NCBI GenBank assembly: GCA_005882055.1
Contig: VBGQ01000103.1
Coordinates: 1 to 7,897, forward strand
Origin: Chloroflexota bacterium
GTDB lineage: Bacteria > Chloroflexota > Limnocylindria > QHBO01
Direction: 5' to 3'
DNA: 7,897 bases
Position 1 is the stretch's first letter. Every line of letters begins with the position of its first letter. Made by a program: the position numbers and the translations under genes. The notes beneath the pieces were generated by a model. The model worked only from the letters and a program-made list of their open reading frames with translations, had not been told where the DNA came from and searched no databases. This document shows positions 1 through 4,854 of the stretch, one piece after another.

Positions 1-1328
1 TGGAAGCCGCAGAGGCGATCTGCGTCGGTCCGCCGGTCGAGGACTACGCGGTGATCGACCTTCTATCGCGGCTCGTGGATAAGTCGCTGCTGGTCGCAGA
101 CACGGATGGAGACGAGGCGCGCTACCGCCAGCTGGAGACGGTGCGGCAATACGCGCGCGACCGCCTCGTCGAGGCGGGCGAAGCCCACGAGACGCTGCGC
201 CGGCAGCGGGACTGGTACCTGGAGATGGTGGCGCGGGCCGAGCCGGAGTTCTTCCGGGGGGCGGAGTCCGGCGTGTGGCTCGAGCGCCTCGATCGCGAGC
301 ACGACAACCTGCGCGCGGTCCTGCAGTGGAGCCTCGAGGAGCCCGGCGAGGAGAAACCGGGGCTACAGCTCGCCGCCGGACTTTGGCGCTTCTGGGAGAT
401 CCACGGGCACCTCGCGGAAGGGCGCGCCTGGCTCGAACAGTTCCTGGCGGCGACCGAAGGAGAGGCCTCCGCGTTGCGCGCCGACGCGTACACCGGGGCC
501 GGAATCCTCGCGTTCATGTTGGGCGACCAGGCTGGCGCCTCGGTGCTGCACGAGCGGAGTCTCGAGCTCCATCGCGAGGTCGGCGATGCCGACGGCATCG
601 CGTTCGCTGCCAATAACCTCGCAAATGCCGCGGTGATTGCCGGCGATTACGCCACCGCGCGACAGCTGTATCAGACCGTCGAGGATTGGGCGCGCGAACG
701 GGGAGACGCGCGCGTGCTCGGCTTTGCGACAGTCAACATTGCGGAAGCTGTCGCCTTGGACGGCGATCCGGACCAGGCGCGCACCCGCTATGACGAGGGG
801 ATCGCGGCGTTTCGCGAGGCAGATGACCGATGGGGCGAGGCCTTCGCGCTCGACAGCCTGGGGGTCATGCTCGGACGCCAGGGGCAGCGCGAGGAGGCGG
901 TGAAACTGCTCGACGAGGCGCTCGCGATCTCACGAAGCATTGGCGATGAGCGGGGCGTGGCGCGTGCGCTCGCGCACCTGGGCGACGTTGCCACGGGGAC
1001 GGACGACCCCGACCGTGCGAAGAGCCTCTACCTCGAGAGCCTGGAGATCCGCCGCAGGCTCGGCGATCTGCCCGGAATCGCGTCGGCCATGGAGAAGCTC
1101 GCCTCAGTCGTCACGGCCCGTGACCCACGGGCTGCGGCGGTGCTGCTCGGATCGGCCGAGCGGGTGCGGGACCTGATCCGGGCTCCGGTGCCGCGCGCCG
1201 TGCGCGAGGAATATGAGGCGTTCCGTCGGCGCGTGCAGGCGCTGCTCGGAGACGCGCCATTCGAGGACGCGCGAGCCGAAGGCCGCCGCCTCTCCCCGGC
1301 GGCGGCGCTGGCTACGCTCCCTCTTTGA
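1..1328 (+). CDS. C-terminal part of an AfsR/LuxR-type ATPase-TPR transcriptional regulator (5' end outside window)
   Basis: The reading frame is open from base 3, so the GTG at 51 is internal and the N-terminus lies upstream. The first visible residues (LLSRLVDKSLLV, then YRQLETVRQYARDRL) are the hallmark of the winged-helix end of the STAND-type ATPase module in the 'predicted ATPase' family (COG3903-like). After that comes an alpha-helical stretch and, counting from the GTG codon, five TPR units. Their GD or DD corners fall at residues 179, 219, 259, 299 and 339, an exact 40-residue period. The tail (AAVLLGSAERVRDLI, EEYEAFRRRVQALLGD, then AEGRRLS) is the standard C-terminus of this family, so the 3' end is complete. 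Family members normally carry an N-terminal DNA-binding or adenylate-cyclase domain, which cannot be seen here. The role is inferred to be signal-dependent regulation, with the TPRs sensing a ligand or partner. Its target genes are unknown. Confidence 0.9.
   Translation, partial: EAAEAICVGPPVEDYAVIDLLSRLVDKSLLVADTDGDEARYRQLETVRQYARDRLVEAGEAHETLRRQRDWYLEMVARAEPEFFRGAESGVWLERLDREHDNLRAVLQWSLEEPGEEKPGLQLAAGLWRFWEIHGHLAEGRAWLEQFLAATEGEASALRADAYTGAGILAFMLGDQAGASVLHERSLELHREVGDADGIAFAANNLANAAVIAGDYATARQLYQTVEDWARERGDARVLGFATVNIAEAVALDGDPDQARTRYDEGIAAFREADDRWGEAFALDSLGVMLGRQGQREEAVKLLDEALAISRSIGDERGVARALAHLGDVATGTDDPDRAKSLYLESLEIRRRLGDLPGIASAMEKLASVVTARDPRAAAVLLGSAERVRDLIRAPVPRAVREEYEAFRRRVQALLGDAPFEDARAEGRRLSPAAALATLPL
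1282..1306. terminator. GC hairpin at the convergent gene junction, candidate terminator for the minus-strand gene
   Basis: A perfect 9-bp inverted repeat (GCCGCCGCC at 1282-1290, GGCGGCGGC at 1298-1306) encloses a 7-base loop. It lies inside the last codons of the regulator and begins 5 bases beyond the stop codon of the minus-strand DUF4242 gene, where an intrinsic terminator would sit. There is no T-tract directly after it on the minus strand, so termination is an inference from position and stem strength. On the plus strand a short pyrimidine run (CCTCTTT) follows about 13 bases later. The repeated Ala/Arg GCN/CGN codons could also create such a stem by chance. Confidence 0.4.
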
Positions 1329-1563
1329 CCTCGACGATCTCGTCGGCGAGCAGCCCGTGCGCCTCGCGATGAACGGCGGCGCACGCCTCCGGGGTCGGCG
1401 CCTCCGCCAGGCAGTAGACCTTGCCCGTGGCCTCGTCGAACCAGTAACGCAGGTAGCTGACGCCGTGCTTGCCCTGGACCTCCAGGTCGCGAGCGTGGGC
1501 GGCGGCAACGCCCTCCGCGGTCAGCCCCGGAACGTGCTTGTGGGTATCCAGATACGTGGGCAT
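1312..1563 (-). CDS. DUF4242 family protein (SCO4226-like, putative nickel-binding)
   Basis: This 83-residue protein starts at ATG (1563-1561) and ends with TAG at 1312. The family signature is clear: MPTYLDTHKHVPGLT at the start, an AAHARDLEVQ helix, HGVSYLRYWFDEATGKVYCL in the centre, EAPTPEACAAVHREAHG, and a final ADEIVEV. Members are about 80-90 residues with a ferredoxin-like fold, and the Streptomyces coelicolor homologue SCO4226 was described as a nickel-binding protein. Candidate metal ligands are His8, His10, His23, His33, His65 and His69; which of them bind metal cannot be told from sequence. The gene has a GGAG ribosome binding site 7 bases before the ATG. It converges on the upstream regulator, overlapping its 3' end by 17 bp, so the two mRNAs are complementary at their ends. 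The physiological function is unknown. The family call is firm; nickel binding is by homology only. Confidence 0.9.
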   Translation of the reverse strand: MPTYLDTHKHVPGLTAEGVAAAHARDLEVQGKHGVSYLRYWFDEATGKVYCLAEAPTPEACAAVHREAHGLLADEIVEVKEGA

Positions 1564-1570
1564 GTTGGGT

Positions 1571-1574
1571 CTCC
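1571..1574 (-). promoter_or_regulatory. Ribosome binding site of the DUF4242 gene
   Basis: GGAG on the minus strand sits 7 bases before the ATG at 1563 and supports that start. Confidence 0.5.
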
Positions 1575-1592
1575 GAACTGTGGGCGCACCGG

Positions 1593-1611
1593 CCCGGGCT
1601 CGAGTCCCGGG
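1593..1611. repeat. 6-bp inverted repeat upstream of the DUF4242 gene
   Basis: CCCGGG at 1593-1598 and again at 1606-1611 can pair around the 7-base loop CTCGAGT. It lies 29 bases upstream of the minus-strand DUF4242 start, in the 175-bp intergenic region shared with the GH3 lipoprotein gene. It could be an operator, a leader hairpin or chance in GC-rich DNA. A second perfect palindrome, CAGCGCGCGCTG, lies at 1649-1660. No convincing sigma70-type promoter was found in this gap. Confidence 0.3.
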
Positions 1612-1738
1612 GCGGTTCTATTGACGGGCCTCGGATTCTGGCGGCCCCCAGCGCGCGCTGTCAACGTGGGTGCGTGACGTCGATGCTCGCACGATCTCGT
1701 TGCACGTTTCCGGCCCTCACCGCGTCGATGGGGTAGTG

Positions 1739-3034
1739 ATGCAATCTCCCTGGTCCATCCGGACCTCGCGGGCGGTTCGCGTGCTGCTCATGGCATTCCT
1801 GGTCACGGGTTGCGTGTTCGCGGGCTCGCCGACTGCCGCCCCAGCCACAGCAACCGCCTCGCCATCAGGCTCGCCCAGGTCGACCCCCACGCCCACGGAC
1901 ACGCCGAGCCCCACACCGTCGCCCACCGCCACCCCGCCCGCAACGACAACGCCCGCTCCGGCGACCCCCACGCCGAGCCCGGAGCTCAGCTGTGTGCAGC
2001 GCACCTTTGCGTCAATGACCGAGGCGCAGCGCATTGGCCAGCTGTTCATGGTCGGGCTCGTTGACGACCAGCTGGACGCATCGGAGAGCGAGGCCATCCA
2101 TCAGTGGCACTTCGGCTCGGTTTCCTACACGCGGCGCACCGCGCGTGGCGTCGCAGCGGATCGCGCGGTGGGGGACGCGGTGCAGGCCGAGGCAACCCAG
2201 TCGGTCACCGGTGGCGTGCGCTTCTTCGTCGCGGCCAACCAGGAGGGCGGCTCGATCCAGGCACTCACTGGCCCGGGTTTCGAGGTGATGCCATCGGCGC
2301 TCGACCAGGGTTCGCTCGCACCATCGGTGCTGCAGGCGATGGCCCTCCGATGGGGGACGCAGCTGCGGGCAGCGGGGATCAACCTCAACTTCGCCCCGGT
2401 GGCTGACGTCGTCCCGCCCGGGACGGACGCCCAGAACGCGCCCATCGGTCAACTGCGGCGCGAGTTCGGTCACGATCCGGCGACGGTGACGAGCCACGTG
2501 ACCGCGTTCATCGCAGGGATGCGCCAGGCCGGCGTGGCGACATCGGTCAAGCACTTCCCGGGATTGGGGCGCGTAGCCGGCAATACCGATTACACCGGCG
2601 CCGTCATCGATTCGGTGACTACTCGAACGGACCCTTATCTCGTGCCATTCTCGACCGCGATCCGGTCTGGGGTCCCGTTCGTGATGGTGTCGCTGGCGAC
2701 CTACGAGCGCATCGACCCGCAGCACCTCGCAGCGTTCTCGCCCATCGTGATCGCCGGAATGCTGCGCCACGATCTCGGATTTGGGGGAGTGGTCATCTCG
2801 GATTCGCTGAGCGCCGCCGCCGTTGCCTCGATTTCCCCGGGCTCGCGGGCGATCGCGTTCGTGGCGGCCGGCGGCGACATGATCATCATCAACCGGCTGT
2901 CAGATGCGATCACCATGGCCAAGGCGCTGGCCGTCGGGACGACCCAGAGTGCGCTCTTCAGCGCGCGCGTCGACAACGCCGTGAACAACGTCCTGCGCGA
3001 AAAGGCGGCCTTCGGCCTGCTCCCCTGCAGCTGA
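1739..3034 (+). CDS. Lipoprotein with glycoside hydrolase family 3 N-terminal domain (beta-N-acetylhexosaminidase-like, NagZ/LpqI type)
   Basis: The ATG at 1739 is chosen because it begins a classical lipoprotein signal: basic residues (RTSRAVR), a hydrophobic core, then the lipobox LVTGC with the acylated Cys at residue 25. The frame stays open to a GTG at 1670, but that start would put 23 polar residues before the signal. Residues 31-82 form a Thr/Pro/Ser-rich tether. The catalytic domain runs from about 88 to 430, with family motifs QEGG (168-171), NFAPVADV (217-224), KHFPGLG (271-277) and VVISDSL with the expected nucleophile Asp355. The NagZ Asp-Ser-His acid/base loop is not present; the equivalent position reads Asn-Thr-Asp (282-284). 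Cys84 and Cys430 flank the domain and could form a disulfide. NagZ enzymes remove N-acetylglucosamine from muropeptides, so a surface role in cell-wall turnover is inferred. Activity is uncertain because of the altered loop. It is transcribed alone and ends 19 bp from a convergent VOC gene. Confidence 0.88.
   Translation: MQSPWSIRTSRAVRVLLMAFLVTGCVFAGSPTAAPATATASPSGSPRSTPTPTDTPSPTPSPTATPPATTTPAPATPTPSPELSCVQRTFASMTEAQRIGQLFMVGLVDDQLDASESEAIHQWHFGSVSYTRRTARGVAADRAVGDAVQAEATQSVTGGVRFFVAANQEGGSIQALTGPGFEVMPSALDQGSLAPSVLQAMALRWGTQLRAAGINLNFAPVADVVPPGTDAQNAPIGQLRREFGHDPATVTSHVTAFIAGMRQAGVATSVKHFPGLGRVAGNTDYTGAVIDSVTTRTDPYLVPFSTAIRSGVPFVMVSLATYERIDPQHLAAFSPIVIAGMLRHDLGFGGVVISDSLSAAAVASISPGSRAIAFVAAGGDMIIINRLSDAITMAKALAVGTTQSALFSARVDNAVNNVLREKAAFGLLPCS
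1829..1984 (+). repeat. Thr/Pro/Ser low-complexity linker within the GH3 lipoprotein
   Basis: Residues 31-82 of the lipoprotein are almost entirely Pro, Thr, Ser and Ala, built on short TPTP, SPTP and TPSP units encoded by repeats such as CCCACG, ACGCC and ACACC. Such linkers tether an exported domain away from the lipid anchor and are frequent in Chloroflexota and Actinomycetota surface proteins. The stretch is prone to length variation by slippage. It also opens a long antisense frame rich in Gly and Val that is not a gene. Confidence 0.8.
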
Positions 3035-3053
3035 CAGCCCCCTGCTCCGCTGC

Positions 3054-3458
3054 TCAGCCGCCCGCCATCTGCTCGACCACGTAGAGCGTGTTGCCGTCGG
3101 TATCTCGCAGCGAGAACATCGGTGGCACGCCCTCTCCAAAACGCAGGATCTCGGCGTCCACGTCGACGCCGCGCTCGCGCAGGCGCGCATGGTCGGCCTC
3201 CGCGTCCCGCGTCGTGAGGCGGATGCCCGTATCGGTTCCTGGCTTGACGGAACCACCGGTCGGAGGCAGGGCGATCGTCGTCGCCGAGCCCGCCGGGGCG
3301 ACCTCGATCCAACGCTGGCCCTGACCGTAGCTGACATCCATGCGCTTCTCGAAGCCGAGCTGGTCGACGTAGAACGCGAGTGCGCGGTCCTGGTCGGAGA
3401 CGGGTACCGTGACGGTATGGATGTCGGAGATCTGCGTCGCGTTCTGGGTTTGCGCCAT
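3054..3458 (-). CDS. VOC family protein (glyoxalase/bleomycin-resistance/dioxygenase fold)
   Basis: This 134-residue protein starts at the ATG at 3458-3456, fixed by a strong AAGGAG seven bases upstream. The frame is open further upstream to 4070, but that extension is antisense to other VOC genes and has no family similarity. The VOC beta-alpha-beta units are clear: ISDIHTVTVPVSDQDRALAFYVDQLGF at the start, WIEVAPAGSATTIAL, then DTGIRLTTRDAEADHARLRERGVDV, and FSLRDTDGNTLYVVEQ at the end. His14 on the first strand and Glu129 on the last sit where VOC enzymes place metal ligands, so it may be a metal-dependent lyase, isomerase or dioxygenase. The substrate cannot be read from sequence. It is divergent from the next VOC gene across a 123-bp region and convergent with the GH3 gene. 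Confidence 0.88.
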   Translation of the reverse strand: MAQTQNATQISDIHTVTVPVSDQDRALAFYVDQLGFEKRMDVSYGQGQRWIEVAPAGSATTIALPPTGGSVKPGTDTGIRLTTRDAEADHARLRERGVDVDAEILRFGEGVPPMFSLRDTDGNTLYVVEQMAGG

Positions 3459-3465
3459 GTGATTA

Positions 3466-3471
3466 CTCCTT
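3466..3471 (-). promoter_or_regulatory. Ribosome binding site of the minus-strand VOC gene
   Basis: AAGGAG on the minus strand lies 7 bases before the ATG at 3458. It decides that start over the much longer open frame. Confidence 0.75.
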
Positions 3472-3569
3472 GATCGGTCCGGTTCACCATAGGACCGGTG
3501 ATGCGGCAAGCGCAATGCACCGGTGAGACCGACGGAAAGCCGCCGCCCAACGGCCACGCAGAGAGTTTC

Positions 3570-3575
3570 AGGAGG
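3570..3575 (+). promoter_or_regulatory. Ribosome binding site of the first plus-strand VOC gene
   Basis: A perfect AGGAGG sits 6 bases before the ATG at 3582. It selects this start over the in-frame GTG at 3498, which would add 28 residues without family similarity. Confidence 0.8.
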
Positions 3576-3581
3576 AACCGC

Positions 3582-3950
3582 ATGCTCCGGGACAGTCATC
3601 CATTTTCTGGGTTCTCGTCGAACGACATCGCCAAGGCCAAGGAGTTCTACGGCCAGACGCTGGGACTCGAGGTCAGCGAGGAGAACGACCTGCTCACGCT
3701 CCACCTGGCGGGCGGCGGTCGGGTCCTGATCTATGCAAAGGAGAACCACGAGCCGGCTTCGTACACCGTGCTGAACTTCCCGGTGGCGGATATTGACGCG
3801 GCAGTTGACGCCCTGAGCAAGGCAGGCGTCGCCTTCGAGCACTACGAGGGATTCAACCAGGACGAGCGCGGAATCATGCGCGACCAGGGCCCGCCAATCG
3901 CCTGGTTCAAGGACCCGGCCGGGAACATCCTGGCGGTGCTCGAAGCCTAG
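3582..3950 (+). CDS. VOC family protein (glyoxalase-like, single domain)
   Basis: This 122-residue single-domain VOC protein begins FSGFSSNDIAKAKEFYGQTLGLEV, followed by LLTLHLAGGGRVLIYAK, YTVLNFPVADIDAAVDALSKAGVAF and the closing GPPIAWFKDPAGNILAVLEA. This is a recognisable soluble 'glyoxalase' subgroup of 120-130 residues. The first-strand metal-binding His of classical glyoxalase I is absent (Phe11 is in that area), while the last-strand Glu121 is kept. It may therefore act as a binding protein or use a different chemistry. The substrate is unknown. The start is fixed by a perfect Shine-Dalgarno sequence. The tandem-VOC gene follows 62 bp downstream on the same strand, so the two may be co-transcribed, and the gene is divergent from the minus-strand VOC gene. 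Confidence 0.9.
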   Translation: MLRDSHPFSGFSSNDIAKAKEFYGQTLGLEVSEENDLLTLHLAGGGRVLIYAKENHEPASYTVLNFPVADIDAAVDALSKAGVAFEHYEGFNQDERGIMRDQGPPIAWFKDPAGNILAVLEA

Positions 3951-4002
3951 ATCGGTGCGACAATGCAGGGCCCCACTCCCTGTGCGCATTGATCGGACGA
4001 CA
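3950..4002 (+). repeat. Imperfect direct repeats flanking a small hairpin between two VOC genes
   Basis: GATCGGTGCGACA at 3950-3962 and GATCGGACGACA at 3991-4002 are near copies differing by a one-base gap and one substitution. Between them TGCAGGG (3964-3970) can pair with CCCTGTG (3978-3984) around a 7-base loop, using two wobble pairs. The second copy runs up to the Shine-Dalgarno sequence of the tandem-VOC gene, so the structure could affect its translation. It may also be chance. Confidence 0.3.
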
Positions 4003-4007
4003 GGAGG
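4002..4007 (+). promoter_or_regulatory. Ribosome binding site of the tandem-VOC gene
   Basis: A perfect AGGAGG sits 5 bases before the ATG at 4013, which supports that start over an in-frame start codon at 3989. Confidence 0.8.
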
Positions 4008-4012
4008 TTCCC

Positions 4013-4786
4013 ATGCCCGAGACCACCATCGCGACAGCCCGGAAGTTCGTCTGGGTTGAGCTCGCGACACCCGACGCCGCGGCTGCCCGCGACTTCTACG
4101 CCAAGCTCTTTGGCTGGCAGATCGAGGTGAATCCAGACCCGCAATACGGCGGGTACGCGCTGGCCCAGATCGGCGACGCGCAGGTCGCCGGGATCGGTCC
4201 CAAGATGTCGCCGGAGGGCCCCACCACCTGGGGTCTATACGTCGGCACCGATGACGTCGATGGCCTGGCCGAGAAGGTTTCCAGCGCTGGAGGTACCGTG
4301 CTTGCGCCGGCCTTCGACGTCGGCGACCAGGGACGCATGGCCGTCTTCGCCGATCCGACCGGCGCTGCCATCTCCGCCTGGCAGGCTGGTGCCATGCGCA
4401 ACTTCCTCTCCGGCGCGGCGAACTCGCTGGGCTGGGCGGAGCTCAACTCGCGCGGCCTGGAGCGCGCGATTCCGTTCTACGAGTCGATCTTCGAGTGGAC
4501 CCACGAGACGAGCCCGTTTGGCGAGGGCCAGGAGTACACCCAGTTCTACGTGGACGGCGAGGCGATCGCGGGCGCGCTCGAGATGCAGCCGAACATCCCC
4601 GCCGAGGTGCCCAGCTACTGGTCGGTCTACTTCAAGGTCGATGATGTCGACGCGACCTTCCAGAAGGCGATCGAGCTCGGCGCCAAGGAGATGGTCGCGC
4701 CACAGGACTACCCCGGGGGACGCTTCGCCATCGTGAGCGACCCGCAGGGCGCCATGTTTGCCCTCTACAAGAGCGGCGGAATCTAG
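4013..4786 (+). CDS. Two-domain VOC family protein (Cfp30B/Rv0577-like)
   Basis: This 257-residue protein consists of two VOC domains in tandem, about residues 12-124 and 138-253. The halves match each other throughout: FVWVELATPDAAAARDFYAKLFGW against GWAELNSRGLERAIPFYESIFEW, WGLYVGTDDVDGL against WSVYFKVDDVDAT, and GRMAVFADPTGAAISAWQ against GRFAIVSDPQGAMFALYK. The architecture and length match the family annotated as 27-kDa antigen Cfp30B / Rv0577 in mycobacteria, common in Actinomycetota and Chloroflexota. Homologues have been linked to methylglyoxal or small-molecule handling, but the substrate here is unknown. The first-strand His metal ligand of classical glyoxalases is replaced by Glu16 and Glu143 (VEL and AEL). 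No signal peptide is seen, so the protein is cytosolic. It probably shares a transcript with the VOC gene 62 bp upstream. A strong hairpin follows 11 bp after the stop. Confidence 0.92.
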   Translation: MPETTIATARKFVWVELATPDAAAARDFYAKLFGWQIEVNPDPQYGGYALAQIGDAQVAGIGPKMSPEGPTTWGLYVGTDDVDGLAEKVSSAGGTVLAPAFDVGDQGRMAVFADPTGAAISAWQAGAMRNFLSGAANSLGWAELNSRGLERAIPFYESIFEWTHETSPFGEGQEYTQFYVDGEAIAGALEMQPNIPAEVPSYWSVYFKVDDVDATFQKAIELGAKEMVAPQDYPGGRFAIVSDPQGAMFALYKSGGI

Positions 4787-4797
4787 GCAGACCGATG

Positions 4798-4835
4798 GCG
4801 GTGGCCGGCGCGGCGTTCTGAGCGCTGGCCACCGC
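4798..4835. terminator. Strong GC hairpin after the VOC genes, candidate terminator
   Basis: Left arm GCGGTGGCCGGCGC (4798-4811) pairs with right arm GCGCTGGCCACCGC (4822-4835) over 14 bp with one G-T wobble, around a 10-base loop. It begins 11 bases after the stop of the tandem-VOC gene and ends 19 bases before the ATG of the membrane protein gene. There is no T-tract, so it is not a textbook intrinsic terminator. In GC-rich bacteria such stems can still terminate transcription, protect a 3' end, or act as a leader structure for the downstream gene. It fills most of the gap and leaves little room for a separate promoter for the next gene. Confidence 0.55.
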
Positions 4836-4854
4836 AGCGCCCGGGACCGCGGCC

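Larger units (their letters stand above)
3459..3581. promoter_or_regulatory. Divergent intergenic region with candidate operators and a weak minus-strand promoter
   Basis: This region must contain the start signals for two divergent VOC genes. A direct repeat ACCGGTGA occurs at 3494-3501 and 3519-3526, 25 bp start to start. An imperfect 8-bp inverted repeat (ATCGGTCC at 3473-3480, GGACCGGT at 3492-3499, one wobble pair) overlaps the first copy. On the minus strand TTGCGC (3515-3510) and TATGGT (3491-3486), 18 bases apart, make a weak sigma70-like promoter, with the first ACCGGTGA copy in its spacer. That placement suits a repressor operator, but no regulator gene is adjacent and the promoter match is poor. 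No clear plus-strand promoter was recognised. Confidence 0.3.

Noticed and set aside
1593..1620. tRNA remnant: CCGGG-CTCGAGT-CCCGG looks like a T-arm followed by 7 acceptor-like bases
   Set aside because: The first loop base is C instead of the conserved T, and no matching 5' acceptor strand, D-arm or anticodon arm is found upstream.
1621..1649. TTGACG as a -35 box for the GH3 gene
   Set aside because: No AT-rich -10 element occurs at 16-18 bases downstream; the sequence there is GC-rich.
2012..2770. A 252-codon minus-strand frame inside the GH3 gene
   Set aside because: It is the His/Arg-rich mirror of the GH3 catalytic domain, with no motif of its own.
3459..4070. N-terminal extension of the minus-strand VOC frame up to 338 residues
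   Set aside because: The extension is antisense to other VOC genes and has no VOC similarity; a strong ribosome binding site at 3466-3471 marks the start at 3458.
4795..4821. An 8-codon leader peptide (MAVAGAAF) before the LMF gene
   Set aside because: There is no ribosome binding site and no stretch of regulatory codons; it is in the same frame as LMF but is separated from it by a stop, and is most likely chance.
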